Part shown: positions 11,054 through 20,555 of the stretch, one piece after another
How positions within the stretch are numbered: position 1 is the stretch's first letter
Layout of the letters: every line of letters begins with the position of its first letter
NCBI RefSeq assembly: GCF_000759795.1
Contig: NZ_BBMZ01000008.1
Coordinates: forward strand, 393,207 to 457,206
Direction of reading: 5' to 3'
Source of the DNA: Pseudescherichia vulneris NBRC 102420
Lineage (GTDB): Bacteria; Pseudomonadota; Gammaproteobacteria; Enterobacterales; Enterobacteriaceae
DNA length: 64,000 nt
Notes under the pieces: model-generated
Told to the model about the DNA's origin: nothing
Databases searched by the model: none
The model's input: only the letters and a program-made list of their open reading frames with translations
Made by a program: the position numbers and the translations under genes

Positions 11054-11140
11054 ACCCCTACAGTTTTAACCCTCTTGTAACACCCTGTTATCCGTCTGGT
11101 TATTCCTTAATCCCTTAATTGTCGTAGGGGCGCATAACTC

Positions 11141-11170
11141 TTGCTATCTCCGCGAGGCCTGGCATATTAT
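11141..11170 (+). promoter_or_regulatory. Predicted fhuA promoter
   Basis: TTGCTA (11141-11146) and TATTAT (11165-11170) are separated by 18 bases, placing the transcription start inside the Fur box that follows. Confidence 0.5.
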
Positions 11171-11178
11171 GCTGCGGT

Positions 11179-11209
11179 CATAATAATAATTATCGTTTAC
11201 GTTATCATT
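11179..11209 (+). promoter_or_regulatory. Fur box upstream of fhuA
   Basis: CATAATAATAATTATCGTT (11179-11197) matches the 19-base Fur consensus GATAATGATAATCATTATC at about 13 positions, and a second overlapping AT-rich half follows (GTTATCATTC, 11201-11210). It lies just downstream of the predicted -10, so Fur with iron would block transcription of the fhu operon. E. coli fhuA has a similar operator in the same place. Confidence 0.8.
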
Positions 11210-11231
11210 CCATTATCCAGAGAGAAGCACC

Positions 11232-13424
11232 ATGGCGCGTTCTGAAACTGCTCAGCCGGTCAACCTTTCGCTGCGTAAAATTGCCGTGGTGGTTGCCACT
11301 GCGGTCGGCAGCATCTCCTTTGCCGCACAGGCAGCTCCAAAAGAAGATACCATCACCGTTACCACCGCTGCCGCTGAGCAGGAGAGTGCCTGGGGCCCGG
11401 CACCGACCATCGCCGCCAAGCGTACGGCGACGGCGACCAAAACCGATACCCCGATTGAGAAAACGCCGCAGTCTATCTCCGTGGTGACCCGCGAAGAGAT
11501 GGACATGAAAGATCCCTCCACGGTGAAAGAGGCGCTGAACTATACGCCAGGCGTATTCGCCACCCGCGGCAGCTCGGAAACCCTCGACGTGATCTCCATC
11601 CGTGGTTTTAGCGCCTCTACCGGCGCGAACACCAACCAATATCTCGACGGCTTGAAACTTCAGGGTGATAACTACTCTGAATCCTCTATGGATCCCTATT
11701 TCCTTGAGCGTATCGAGCTGATGCGTGGCCCGACCTCGGTACTCTATGGCAAGAGCAACCCCGGCGGCATCGTCTCTATGGTCAGTAAGCGTCCGACCAC
11801 CGAGCCGCTGAAAGAGGTGGAGTTCCAGATGGGAACCGATAACCTCTACCAGACCGGCTTCGACTTTAGCGATGCCATCGACGATGACGGCGTGTTCTCC
11901 TACCGCCTCACCGGCCTGGGTCGCAGTGAAGATGCCCAGCAGACCATGGTTAAATCAACCCGCTATGCCATCGCGCCCGCCTTTAGCTGGCGTCCGGATG
12001 ACAAAACCGATTTCACCTTCCTGAGCAACTTCCAGAGCGATCCGGATGCGGGCTACTACGGCTGGCTGCCGCGCGTCGGCACCGTGGTGCCGTACACCGA
12101 CGCCAACGGTAACGCCCACAAGCTGGATACCGATTTCAACGAAGGCGAGCAGGACAACCGCATGTCCCGCCGCCAGCAGCAGATTGGCTACAGCTTCGCG
12201 CACGCCTTTGACGACACCTTCACGGTGCGCCAGAACCTGCGCTATACCCGTCTGCATACGCTCTACACCTCGGTCTACGGCAACGGCTTTACGGCCCCGA
12301 CGCAGATCAACCGCGCCTTTGTCCGCTCCGATGAAGATCTGAACTCCTTCACCGTGGATACCCAGCTGCAATCCGCCTTTGCCACCGGCGCGGTGGATCA
12401 CACCCTGCTGACCGGCGTTGACTACCTGCGCATGCGCAACGACATCAACGCGGACTACGGCTCGGCCGATCCGATAGACATGGTGGAGCCGCAGTATGGC
12501 AATGCTAACGTCAACGTTAACTTCCCGTATGCGGTGATTAACCGTCAGGAGCAGACCGGGCTCTACGCCCAGGATCAGGCCGAGTGGAACCACTGGGTGC
12601 TCACCCTTGGCGGCCGCTACGATTTTGCGAAAACCTCGACCTACACCCGCTCTACCAGCTCGCTGAGCGAGATCAACGACCAGCAGTTCACCTGGCGCGG
12701 TGGGGTAAACTATGTGTTTGATAACGGTATTGCGCCGTACTTCAGCTACAGCGAATCCTTCGAGCCGGTCGCCGGTTCAACGAAGCAGGGCAAACCGTTC
12801 GATCCGTCACGTGGCAAGCAGTATGAAGCGGGCGTGAAGTATGTGCCGAAGGATATGCCGGTTACCGTCACGGCAGCGGTATTCCAGCTGACCAAAGACA
12901 ACAACCTGACGGCAGATCCGTCTGATAGCGCCTTCAGCGTGCAGGGCGGGGAGATCCGCTCCCGCGGCCTTGAGCTGGAAGCGAAAGCGGCCCTGACCAG
13001 CAATATCAACCTGACGGCGGCCTACAGCTATACCGATGCCGAGTACACTGACGATACGCTCTACCAGGGCAAACGTCCGGTGGAAGTGCCGCGTAACATG
13101 GCCTCCCTGTGGGCGGACTACACCTTCCACGAGACGGCGCTGAGCGGCCTGACGCTGGGCGCGGGCGCTCGCTACGTGGGCGATACCTCCAGCTTCTACA
13201 CCGTTGGTGATAACGTCAACGGCACCTTCAACGTCGGCAGCTACACGCTGGTGGATGCGACGGTGAAATACGATCTGGCGCGCGTCGGCATGCCGGGCTC
13301 CTCCGTGGGCGTGAAGGTTAATAACCTGTTCAATCGGGAATACGTCTCCAGCTGCTATCGCGACTACGCGTGCTACTGGGGTGCCGATCGCCAGGTTGTG
13401 GCTACCGCCAGCTTCAGCTTCTAA
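11232..13424 (+). CDS. fhuA: TonB-dependent ferrichrome receptor FhuA
   Basis: FhuA imports ferrichrome across the outer membrane using TonB energy, and in E. coli is also the receptor for phages T1, T5 and phi80, colicin M and albomycin. A signal peptide ends at A34 (AQA/AP), the TonB box DTITV is at 39-43, the plug follows (SISVV, ALNYTPGV, RGPTSVLYG), and the beta barrel ends ATASFSF with a terminal aromatic residue. The protein has 730 residues against 747 in E. coli. Loop 4 (about residues 350-376) is roughly 18 residues shorter and lacks the two cysteines of the E. coli loop; the C-terminal pair SSCYRDYAC is kept. Fur-regulated; first gene of fhuACDB. Confidence 0.98.
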   Translation: MARSETAQPVNLSLRKIAVVVATAVGSISFAAQAAPKEDTITVTTAAAEQESAWGPAPTIAAKRTATATKTDTPIEKTPQSISVVTREEMDMKDPSTVKEALNYTPGVFATRGSSETLDVISIRGFSASTGANTNQYLDGLKLQGDNYSESSMDPYFLERIELMRGPTSVLYGKSNPGGIVSMVSKRPTTEPLKEVEFQMGTDNLYQTGFDFSDAIDDDGVFSYRLTGLGRSEDAQQTMVKSTRYAIAPAFSWRPDDKTDFTFLSNFQSDPDAGYYGWLPRVGTVVPYTDANGNAHKLDTDFNEGEQDNRMSRRQQQIGYSFAHAFDDTFTVRQNLRYTRLHTLYTSVYGNGFTAPTQINRAFVRSDEDLNSFTVDTQLQSAFATGAVDHTLLTGVDYLRMRNDINADYGSADPIDMVEPQYGNANVNVNFPYAVINRQEQTGLYAQDQAEWNHWVLTLGGRYDFAKTSTYTRSTSSLSEINDQQFTWRGGVNYVFDNGIAPYFSYSESFEPVAGSTKQGKPFDPSRGKQYEAGVKYVPKDMPVTVTAAVFQLTKDNNLTADPSDSAFSVQGGEIRSRGLELEAKAALTSNINLTAAYSYTDAEYTDDTLYQGKRPVEVPRNMASLWADYTFHETALSGLTLGAGARYVGDTSSFYTVGDNVNGTFNVGSYTLVDATVKYDLARVGMPGSSVGVKVNNLFNREYVSSCYRDYACYWGADRQVVATASFSF

Positions 13425-13436
13425 TCTCCTCCTCTC

Positions 13437-13463
13437 AGGGCACGGTTAATCGTGCCCTTTTTA
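13437..13463 (+). terminator. Intrinsic terminator/attenuator between fhuA and fhuC
   Basis: AGGGCACG and CGTGCCCT form an 8-bp stem with a 6-base loop, followed by a T run (13458-13462). It lies 13 bases after fhuA and 16 bases before fhuC, so it probably reduces but does not abolish transcription into fhuCDB, giving more receptor than transporter. Confidence 0.85.
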
Positions 13464-13479
13464 TTGATAAGTTGGTCCC

Positions 13480-14277
13480 ATGCAGGAAAACAATACGCTT
13501 CCCGATACCACCTTTCAGCTCTGTGACGTCTCCTTTCATGTGCCCGGACGCACGCTGCTGCATCCGCTGTCGCTGACCTTTCCAGCCGGCAAGGTCACGG
13601 GTCTTATCGGTCACAACGGCTCGGGTAAATCCACCTTGTTAAAGATGCTGGGTCGCCATCAGCCGCCGTCCGAGGGCGATATTCTGCTGGACGGTCAGCC
13701 GCTGGAGAGCTGGAACAGCAAAGCCTTTGCTCGCCGTGTCGCCTATCTGCCGCAGCAGCTGCCGCAGGCGGAGGGGATGACGGTGCGCGAGCTGGTGGCG
13801 ATTGGACGCTACCCGTGGCACGGGGCGCTGGGACGTTTTGGCGTGGCCGACCGGGAGAAGGTAGAGGAGGCGATTAACCTGGTGGGACTCAAACCGCTGG
13901 CCCACCGGCTGGTGGATAGCCTCTCCGGCGGCGAGCGCCAGCGGGCGTGGATCGCCATGCTGGTGGCGCAGGACAGCCGCTGCCTGCTGCTGGATGAGCC
14001 GACCTCGGCGCTGGATATCGCCCATCAGGTGGATGTCCTGGCGCTGATCCATCGCCTGAGCCAGCAGCGTGGGCTGACGGTGATCGCCGTGCTGCACGAT
14101 ATCAATATGGCGGCGCGCTACTGCGACTATCTGGTGGCGCTGCGCGGTGGAGAGAAGATTGCCGAGGGGACGCCGGAAACGCTGATGCAGGCCCAGACCC
14201 TGGGGCAGATCTACGGCATCCCGATGGGCATCCTGCCCCATCCGGCAGGGGCGGCACCGGTGAGCTTTGTCTACTGA
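13480..14277 (+). CDS. fhuC: Ferric hydroxamate ABC transporter, ATPase subunit
   Basis: FhuC hydrolyses ATP to drive ferric hydroxamate import through FhuB at the inner membrane. The 265-residue protein (same length as E. coli) has Walker A GHNGSGKST (44-52), the Q-loop in YLPQQLP, the signature LSGGERQR, Walker B CLLLDEPTSALD and the switch histidine in VLHDINMAARYCD. The ATG at 13480 lacks a strong ribosome site. Its stop codon overlaps the fhuD start by one base, so the two are translationally coupled. Expression depends on readthrough of the hairpin behind fhuA. Confidence 0.98.
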   Translation: MQENNTLPDTTFQLCDVSFHVPGRTLLHPLSLTFPAGKVTGLIGHNGSGKSTLLKMLGRHQPPSEGDILLDGQPLESWNSKAFARRVAYLPQQLPQAEGMTVRELVAIGRYPWHGALGRFGVADREKVEEAINLVGLKPLAHRLVDSLSGGERQRAWIAMLVAQDSRCLLLDEPTSALDIAHQVDVLALIHRLSQQRGLTVIAVLHDINMAARYCDYLVALRGGEKIAEGTPETLMQAQTLGQIYGIPMGILPHPAGAAPVSFVY

Positions 14278-15167
14278 TGGCGGGGTTACCTATGATTAGT
14301 CGCCGCCGTTTGCTGACCGCGATGGCCCTTTCGCCGCTGCTGTGGCGGGCAGGAACCGCACGGGCGGCAGCCCTTGATATTCACCGCATCGTAGCGCTGG
14401 AGTGGCTGCCGGTAGAGCTGCTGCTGGCGATGGGCGTCGCCCCTTACGGCGTTGCCGACGTGAATAGTTACAACACCTGGGTCAACGAGCCCAAGCTGCC
14501 CGCCTCGACAATTGATGTCGGTCTGCGAACCGAACCTAACCTTGAGCTGCTCACGCAGATGCAGCCCTCGTATCTGGTCTGGTCGGCAGGCTACGGCCCC
14601 TCAGCGGAGGTGCTGGCGCGGATTGCCCCTGGCCGAGGCTTTAACTTCAGCGACGGCAAGAAGCCGCTGACCATGGCGCGCAACTCAATGAATGAGATGG
14701 CCCAGCTGCTCAACCTCGAGTCGGCGGCCCGGACACACCTCGATACCTTTGATGCCTTTATCGCCGCGATGAAACCGCGTTTTGCCCGGCGCGGCGACAG
14801 GCCGCTGCTGATGGTCACCCTGCTTGACGCGCAGCATATGCTGGTCTTTGCCTCGAACTGCCTGTTCCAGGAGACGCTGGATGAGTTTGGTATCCGCAAC
14901 GCCTGGCAGGGGGAAACCACCTTCTGGGGCAGCACCACGGTGAGCATTGATCGGCTGGCGGTCTATAAGGACGCGGACGTGATCTGCTTCGATCACGGCA
15001 ACGAGCAGGATATGCAGCGCCTGATGGCGACTCCGCTGTGGCAGGCGATGCCGTTTGTTCGGGCGGGACGCTTCCAGCGCGTGCCAGCGGTGTGGTTCTA
15101 CGGAGCGACGCTGTCGGTGATGCACTTTGTCCGCGTTCTGGATAACGCCCTGGGAGGTAAAGCATGA
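14277..15167 (+). CDS. fhuD: Ferric hydroxamate periplasmic binding protein
   Basis: FhuD is the periplasmic protein that takes ferrichrome, coprogen and aerobactin complexes to FhuBC. It is a 296-residue class III binding protein with the two lobes joined by a long helix. The N-terminus has a twin-arginine-like signal (SRRRLLTAMALSPLLW, cleavage near ARA/AAL), so export through Tat is likely. Conserved landmarks are VALEWLPVELLLA, DVGLRTEPNLELL, FWGSTTVSIDRLA and the C-terminal FYGATLS. It overlaps fhuC by one base and fhuB by four bases (ATGA), as in other enteric fhu operons. Confidence 0.98.
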   Translation: MAGLPMISRRRLLTAMALSPLLWRAGTARAAALDIHRIVALEWLPVELLLAMGVAPYGVADVNSYNTWVNEPKLPASTIDVGLRTEPNLELLTQMQPSYLVWSAGYGPSAEVLARIAPGRGFNFSDGKKPLTMARNSMNEMAQLLNLESAARTHLDTFDAFIAAMKPRFARRGDRPLLMVTLLDAQHMLVFASNCLFQETLDEFGIRNAWQGETTFWGSTTVSIDRLAVYKDADVICFDHGNEQDMQRLMATPLWQAMPFVRAGRFQRVPAVWFYGATLSVMHFVRVLDNALGGKA

Positions 15168-17146
15168 GCAAGCGTATCGCGCCGCTTCCCGCCCTGCTGC
15201 TGGCGATCCTGTTTATCGCCGCCGCCTGGCTGACCTGGGCGAACCTCTCCCAGGCTCTGCCGCGTGACCAGTGGTCGCAGGCGATCTGGCACCCGGACGT
15301 GGATGCCATTACCCAGATGATTTTTCACTACAGCCTGCTTCCCCGGCTGGCAATCTCCCTGCTGGTGGGGGCCGGGCTCGGGCTGGTGGGCGTGCTGTTC
15401 CAGCAGGTATTGCGTAACCCGCTGGCAGAACCGACTACGCTGGGCGTCTCGACCGGGGCACAGCTGGGCATTACCGTCACCACGCTGTGGGCGATCCCCG
15501 GCGTGGCGGCCTCGCAATTTGCTGCCCTGCTTGGGGCTTGCGTCGTGGGCGCGCTGGTCTTTGGCGTCGCCTGGGGCAAACGCCTGTCGCCGGTGACGCT
15601 GATCCTCGCCGGGCTGGTGGTAAGCCTCTACTGCGGGGCGGTGAACCAGCTGCTGGTGCTGTTCCATCACGAGCAGCTGCAAAGCATGTTTATGTGGAGC
15701 ACCGGCACCCTGACCCAGACCAGCTGGAGCGGGGTAGAGCGTCTCTGGCCGCAGCTGCTGGGCGGGGCGATGCTGACCCTGCTGCTGCTGCGCCCGCTGA
15801 CCCTGATGGGGCTGGACGACGGCGTAGCGCGTAATCTGGGCCTGGCGCTGTCGCTGGCCCGCCTGGGGGCGCTGCTGCTGGCGATTGTCCTCAGCGCGCT
15901 GCTGGTTAACGCGGTGGGGATCATCGGCTTTATCGGCCTGTTTGCGCCGCTGCTGGCGAAGATGCTGGGGGCGCGTCGGCTGCTCTCCCGTTTGCTGCTG
16001 GCTCCGCTGATTGGGGCGCTGATCCTCTGGCTTTCGGATCAGGTGATCCTCTGGCTGACCCGCGTCTGGATGGAGGTCTCCACCGGCTCGGTGACGGCCC
16101 TGATTGGTGCGCCGCTGCTGCTGTGGCTGCTGCCGCGCCTGAAAAGCATGAGCGCCCCGGAGATGAATGCCGGGGACAACGTTCCCACTGAACGCCAGCA
16201 CCTGCCGCGCTGGGCACTGGGCGGCATCGTCGTTCTGCTGCTGGCGGTGATGGCTGCCCTGGCGCTGGGCCGCGATGCCCAAGGCTGGCACTGGGCCAGC
16301 GGTGAGATGCTGGACGCCCTGGCGCAGTGGCGCTGGCCGCGCATCATTGCGGCGCTGGTGGCGGGCGTGATGCTGGCGGTCGCGGGCTGCATTATTCAGC
16401 GGCTGACCGGTAACCCGATGGCCAGCCCGGAAGTGTTAGGGATCAGCTCCGGCGCCGCCTTTGGTATCGTGCTGATGCTCTTCTTTGTGCCGGGGAACGC
16501 CTTTGGCTGGCTGCTGCCTGCCGGGAGCCTTGGCGCGGCGGTGACCCTGCTGATTATCCTGATCGCGGCAGGGCGGGGCGGTTTCTCTCCGCACCGGATG
16601 CTGCTGGCCGGGATGGCGCTTAGCACCGCGTTTACTATGCTGCTGATGATGCTCCAGGCAAGCGGCGATCCACGCATGGCGCAGATCCTCACCTGGATCT
16701 CCGGCTCGACCTATAGCGCCACCGGCGAGCAGGTGATCCGCTCGGCCATCGTGATGGTGATACTGCTGGCGCTCGTGCCGCTCTGCCGCCGCTGGCTGAC
16801 CATTCTGCCGCTGGGCGGTGATACCGCCCGTTCGGTGGGGATGGCGCTGACGCCGTCGCGTATCGGTCTGCTGCTGCTGGCCGCCTGCCTGACCGCTACG
16901 GCGACGATGACCATTGGCCCGCTGAGCTTTATCGGCCTGATGGCCCCGCACATTGCGCGGATGATGGGCTTCCGGCGGACGGTGCCGCACATGGTGATCT
17001 CGGGGTTGATTGGTGGGGTGATGCTGGTGTTTGCCGACTGGTGCGGGCGAATGGTGATGTTCCCGTATCAGATCCCAGCCGGGCTGCTGTCGACCTTTAT
17101 CGGTGCGCCGTACTTTATCTATCTGCTGCGTAAGCAGAGCCGATAG
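15164..17146 (+). CDS. fhuB: Ferric hydroxamate permease, fused double-length subunit
   Basis: FhuB is the inner-membrane channel of the hydroxamate importer. Unlike most FecCD-type permeases, which dimerise, it is a single 660-residue chain made of two homologous halves (about 1-330 and 345-660), each with roughly ten membrane helices. The repeated motif supports this: NPLAEPTTLGVSTGAQLG in the first half and NPMASPEVLGISSGAAFG in the second, and GFIGLFAPLLAK versus SFIGLMAPHIAR, which are the loops contacting FhuC. The ATG overlaps the fhuD stop. Last gene of the fhu operon; a REP pair follows. Confidence 0.98.
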   Translation: MSKRIAPLPALLLAILFIAAAWLTWANLSQALPRDQWSQAIWHPDVDAITQMIFHYSLLPRLAISLLVGAGLGLVGVLFQQVLRNPLAEPTTLGVSTGAQLGITVTTLWAIPGVAASQFAALLGACVVGALVFGVAWGKRLSPVTLILAGLVVSLYCGAVNQLLVLFHHEQLQSMFMWSTGTLTQTSWSGVERLWPQLLGGAMLTLLLLRPLTLMGLDDGVARNLGLALSLARLGALLLAIVLSALLVNAVGIIGFIGLFAPLLAKMLGARRLLSRLLLAPLIGALILWLSDQVILWLTRVWMEVSTGSVTALIGAPLLLWLLPRLKSMSAPEMNAGDNVPTERQHLPRWALGGIVVLLLAVMAALALGRDAQGWHWASGEMLDALAQWRWPRIIAALVAGVMLAVAGCIIQRLTGNPMASPEVLGISSGAAFGIVLMLFFVPGNAFGWLLPAGSLGAAVTLLIILIAAGRGGFSPHRMLLAGMALSTAFTMLLMMLQASGDPRMAQILTWISGSTYSATGEQVIRSAIVMVILLALVPLCRRWLTILPLGGDTARSVGMALTPSRIGLLLLAACLTATATMTIGPLSFIGLMAPHIARMMGFRRTVPHMVISGLIGGVMLVFADWCGRMVMFPYQIPAGLLSTFIGAPYFIYLLRKQSR

Positions 17147-17150
17147 TTTT

Positions 17151-17220
17151 CCCCGGTGGCGCTGCGCTTACCGGGGCTACAGAGTCCGTAGGCCGGGTCA
17201 GGCGAAGCCGCCACCCGGCA
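17151..17220. repeat. Pair of REP units in opposite orientation (BIME) between fhuB and hemL
   Basis: CCCCGGTGGCGCTGCGCTTA with CCGGGGCTAC (17151-17180) is followed by the inverted unit GTAGGCCGGGTCAGGCGAAG with CCGCCACCCGGC (17188-17219). The pair sits between two convergent genes, a usual place for such elements. Confidence 0.9.
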
Positions 17221-17233
17221 ATTAACGGTAAAA

Positions 17234-18514
17234 CTACAGTTGGGCAAACGCCTTGCGCGCGGCGTCGAGGGTCTTGTTGATATCCTCGTCGCTGTGGGCA
17301 ATGGACATAAAGCCCGCTTCAAACGCCGACGGCGCCAGGTAGATCCCCTCATCCAGCATCAGGTGGAAGAAGCGCTTGAAGCGTTCCACGTCGCACTTCA
17401 CCACGTCCTGATAGCAGGTTACGGTCTCGGCATCGGTAAAGAAGATCCCGAACATGCCGCCGACGTGATTCACCACCAGCGGGATCCCCGCGTCCTGTGC
17501 CGCGTCCAGCAGGCCGTCAGCCAGGCGAGTGGTCAGATCCGTCAGGGTTTCGTGCACGCCCGGCTGGGACACCTCGGTTAAGCAGGCATAACCCGCTGCC
17601 ATCGCAATCGGGTTACCGGAGAGGGTTCCCGCCTGGTAAACCGGCCCGGTTGGAGCCAGGGCGTCCATTACGTCGCGACGGCCACCAAACGCGCCCACCG
17701 GCATCCCGCCGCCGATGATTTTGCCGAGGCAGGTCAGATCCGGCACCACGTTGTAGTGTGCCTGCGCGCCCGCCAGCGCAACGCGGAAGCCGGTCATGAC
17801 TTCGTCAATGATCAGCAGCGCGCCGAACTCATCACACAGCGCGCGCAGGCCCGGCAGGAACTCCGGCTGCGGCGGGACGCAGTTCATGTTGCCCGCGACC
17901 GGCTCGACGATAATGCAGGCGATCTCCTGCGGATACTGCTCAAAGGCTTCCCGCACCGAGGCCAGATCGTTATAGGTGCAGGTCAGGGTATGTTTAGCGA
18001 AATCCGCCGGCACCCCCGGTGAGTTGGGTTGACCGAGAGTGAGCGCGCCGGAGCCCGCTTTCACCAGCAGGCAGTCGGCGTGGCCGTGGTAGCAGCCCTC
18101 GAACTTAATAATTTTGTCGCGGCCGGTAAAGCCACGCGCCAGGCGAATGGCGCTCATCGTCGCCTCGGTGCCGGAGTTGACCATCCGCACCATATCCATG
18201 GTCGGGACCAGTTCGGTCACCAGCGCCGCCATCTTCACTTCCATCTCGGTGGGTGCGCCAAAGCTCAGGCCGCGCTCCGCCGCTTCGATCACCGCGTTGC
18301 GGATCGCCGGGTGGTTATGGCCCAGCACCATCGGACCCCAGGAGCCGACGTAGTCGACATAGGCCTTACCGTCCGCATCGTAGAGGTAAGCTCCGTCAGC
18401 GCGCTCGATAAACAGCGGCGTGCCGCCGACGCCGCTGAAGGCGCGGACCGGCGAGTTGACGCCGCCGGGGATAAGCTCGCGTGCCGCGCTGTAGAGGTTT
18501 TCTGACTTACTCAT
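17234..18514 (-). CDS. hemL: Glutamate-1-semialdehyde 2,1-aminomutase
   Basis: HemL isomerises glutamate-1-semialdehyde to 5-aminolevulinate with pyridoxal phosphate, the step after HemA in the C5 heme pathway. The start at 18514 gives 426 residues and [18 protein letters not shown], with CAGGAAC upstream; the reading frame extends further upstream but without homology. The PLP lysine is K265 in [15 protein letters not shown], preceded by the [12 protein letters not shown] strand whose aspartate contacts the cofactor. It is convergent with fhuB and divergent from clcA. Heme and iron uptake are adjacent by map position only; no shared control is visible. Confidence 0.98.
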   Translation of the reverse strand: MSKSENLYSAARELIPGGVNSPVRAFSGVGGTPLFIERADGAYLYDADGKAYVDYVGSWGPMVLGHNHPAIRNAVIEAAERGLSFGAPTEMEVKMAALVTELVPTMDMVRMVNSGTEATMSAIRLARGFTGRDKIIKFEGCYHGHADCLLVKAGSGALTLGQPNSPGVPADFAKHTLTCTYNDLASVREAFEQYPQEIACIIVEPVAGNMNCVPPQPEFLPGLRALCDEFGALLIIDEVMTGFRVALAGAQAHYNVVPDLTCLGKIIGGGMPVGAFGGRRDVMDALAPTGPVYQAGTLSGNPIAMAAGYACLTEVSQPGVHETLTDLTTRLADGLLDAAQDAGIPLVVNHVGGMFGIFFTDAETVTCYQDVVKCDVERFKRFFHLMLDEGIYLAPSAFEAGFMSIAHSDEDINKTLDAARKAFAQL

Positions 18515-18614
18515 GGATTCGTTCCTGGTTGGTAGAGAAGGTAATTGCACTATTCTAAGGTATTCCGCGTTTGTTATAAAAGGATCGCCCAGGTAAACTA
18601 CCTGCCCTAATTGT

Positions 18615-20021
18615 ATGACTAATTCATTTTCGGCTATGAAAATAAAAACCAATGCGATGCGAACGCGGCGGATCCTCCGCCTACTGCAGCGGGATAAGAC
18701 GCCGCTGGCGATCTTACTGATGGCTGCGCTGGTGGGCACTCTCGCGGGCGCTGTCGGCGTCGCCTTTGAGAAGGCGGTCAATGCGGTCAGCCTCTGGCGA
18801 CTCGGCACGGTGGCGCAATTCGCTGATGACGCTGCGTGGCTGATGTGGCCCCTGGTCTTTGTACTCTCGGCGCTGCTTGCGATGGTGGGCTACTTTCTGG
18901 TGCGCCGCTTTGCCCCGGAGGCAGGCGGCTCGGGCATTCCCGAGATCGAGGGTGCGCTGGAGGAGCTGCGTCCGGTACGCTGGTGGCGCGTCCTGCCGGT
19001 CAAGTTTATCGGCGGCATGGGCACGTTAGGCGCGGGCATGGTGCTGGGTCGTGAAGGGCCGACGGTGCAGCTCGGGGGCAACGTTGGCCGCATGGTGCTG
19101 GATATCTTCCGCATGCGCGGCACCGAGGCGCGGCACACCCTGCTGGCCACCGGCGCGGCGGCGGGGTTGTCGGCGGCCTTTAACGCGCCGCTGGCCGGGA
19201 TCCTGTTTATCATCGAGGAGATGCGACCGCAGTTTCGCTACAACCTCATCTCGATTAAGGCGGTCTTTACCGGCGTGATCATGTCGAGCGTGGTGTTTCG
19301 CTACTTTAACGGCGAGGCGGCGGTGATCGACGTAGGCAAGCTGACCAATGCGCCCATCAACACGCTGTGGCTCTACCTGGTGCTGGGGATGATCTTTGGC
19401 TGCGTCGGCCCGTTGTTTAACACCCTGGTTCTGCGTACTCAGGATCTCTTTGGCCGCCTACACGGCGGGCAGATTGGCAAGTGGGTGCTGATTGGCGGAG
19501 CCATTGGCGGCTTGTGCGGGGTGCTGGGGCTGATCGTGCCTGAGATCTCCGGGGGCGGCTTTACGCTGATCCCCATTGCGGCAGCGGGCAACTATACCGC
19601 CGGGATGCTGCTGTTTATCTTCGTTGCGCGGGTGATTACCACACTGCTCTGTTTCTCGTCCGGCGCGCCGGGGGGCATCTTCGCCCCGATGCTGGCGCTG
19701 GGCACGCTGCTGGGCACGGCGTTCGGCATGGCCTGCGCAGAGATTTTCCCGCTCTACCACCTTGAGGCGGGCACTTTTGCCATCGCCGGGATGGGGGCGC
19801 TGCTGGCCGCCTCGGTACGCGCGCCGCTGACCGGTATCGTGCTGGTTTTGGAAATGACTGACAATTATCAGCTCATTTTGCCAATGATTATTACCTGCCT
19901 GGGTGCCACGCTACTGGCACAGTTCTTAGGCGGTAAGCCGCTCTACTCCACGATCCTCGCCCGCACGCTGGCGAGGCAGGGAGGCGATCCTGACGGCAAG
20001 CCTCGCCAGGAGAATACTTGA
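18615..20021 (+). CDS. clcA: H+/Cl- exchange transporter ClcA
   Basis: ClcA exchanges two chlorides for one proton across the inner membrane and supports survival in extreme acid. The 468-residue protein shows the selectivity motifs GSGIPE (S106), GREGPTVQ with the external gate glutamate E147, and [14 protein letters not shown], plus the internal proton glutamate in [12 protein letters not shown] (about 202), and many membrane segments. The start is uncertain: ATGs at 18615, 18636 and 18657 are in frame and none has a good ribosome site; comparison with E. coli would slightly favour 18636 ([12 protein letters not shown]). It is divergent from hemL across 100 bases and precedes erpA. Confidence 0.96.
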   Translation: MTNSFSAMKIKTNAMRTRRILRLLQRDKTPLAILLMAALVGTLAGAVGVAFEKAVNAVSLWRLGTVAQFADDAAWLMWPLVFVLSALLAMVGYFLVRRFAPEAGGSGIPEIEGALEELRPVRWWRVLPVKFIGGMGTLGAGMVLGREGPTVQLGGNVGRMVLDIFRMRGTEARHTLLATGAAAGLSAAFNAPLAGILFIIEEMRPQFRYNLISIKAVFTGVIMSSVVFRYFNGEAAVIDVGKLTNAPINTLWLYLVLGMIFGCVGPLFNTLVLRTQDLFGRLHGGQIGKWVLIGGAIGGLCGVLGLIVPEISGGGFTLIPIAAAGNYTAGMLLFIFVARVITTLLCFSSGAPGGIFAPMLALGTLLGTAFGMACAEIFPLYHLEAGTFAIAGMGALLAASVRAPLTGIVLVLEMTDNYQLILPMIITCLGATLLAQFLGGKPLYSTILARTLARQGGDPDGKPRQENT

Positions 20022-20102
20022 ACGATTTACCAGGGTAATGGATAATATGCACAAAGATCGGGCGGGTTAACGTCCGGATCGCCGTATCAATGGGAGTTTA
20101 AA

Positions 20103-20447
20103 ATGAGTGATGACGTAGCGCTGCCTCTGCAATTTACTGAAGCAGCAGCAATTAAAGTAAAAAGCCTGATCGCGGATGAAGAGAATCCGAACCTGAAACT
20201 GCGCGTCTACATTACCGGCGGCGGTTGCAGCGGCTTCCAGTACGGTTTTACCTTTGACGACCAGATCAACGATGGCGACATGACCATTGAGAAGCAGGGC
20301 GTTGGGCTGGTTGTAGATCCGATGAGCCTGCAATACCTGGTTGGCGGCGCGGTAGACTACACCGAAGGGCTGGAAGGTTCCCGCTTTGTGGTCACCAACC
20401 CGAACGCCAAAAGCACCTGCGGGTGTGGCTCCTCATTCAGCATCTAA
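20103..20447 (+). CDS. erpA: Iron-sulfur cluster insertion protein ErpA
   Basis: ErpA is an A-type carrier that receives Fe-S clusters from the Isc/Suf systems and delivers them to targets such as IspG and IspH of isoprenoid synthesis. The 114-residue protein has the three cluster-binding cysteines of the family: C42 in GGGCSGFQY and C106 and C108 in [11 protein letters not shown] at the C-terminus. GGGAG lies upstream of the ATG. The enzymes it serves continue the pathway that starts at Dxr, encoded further right in this window, and ends in undecaprenyl phosphate made by IspU. An 81-base gap separates it from clcA. Confidence 0.98.
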   Translation: MSDDVALPLQFTEAAAIKVKSLIADEENPNLKLRVYITGGGCSGFQYGFTFDDQINDGDMTIEKQGVGLVVDPMSLQYLVGGAVDYTEGLEGSRFVVTNPNAKSTCGCGSSFSI

Positions 20448-20464
20448 ATCGCACCACGCTCGCC

Positions 20465-20546
20465 GTAGGCCGGGCAAACAGCGTGCCGCCCGGCATTACA
20501 GCGGTGGCATGGTAACGCCCGGTGGCGCCACGCTTACCGGGCCTAC
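20465..20546. repeat. REP pair between erpA and yadS
   Basis: Two REP-type palindromes in opposite orientation: GTAGGCCGGGCAAACAGCGT ending CCGCCCGGC (20465-20494), and CGCCCGGTGGCGCCACGCTT ending ACCGGGCCTAC (about 20516-20546). They fill the space between convergent erpA and yadS and probably act at both mRNA ends. Confidence 0.9.
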
Positions 20547-20555
20547 AAACTGGTT

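Noticed and set aside
15098..16291. 397-codon minus-strand frame opposite fhuB, rich in Gln and Arg
   Set aside because: Composition follows from the antisense of hydrophobic Leu/Ala codons (CTG gives CAG); no homology recognised.
18515..18808. 98-residue N-terminal extension of HemL
   Set aside because: Crosses the divergent promoter region and part of clcA in antisense; the ATG at 18514 with a ribosome site gives the normal HemL length.
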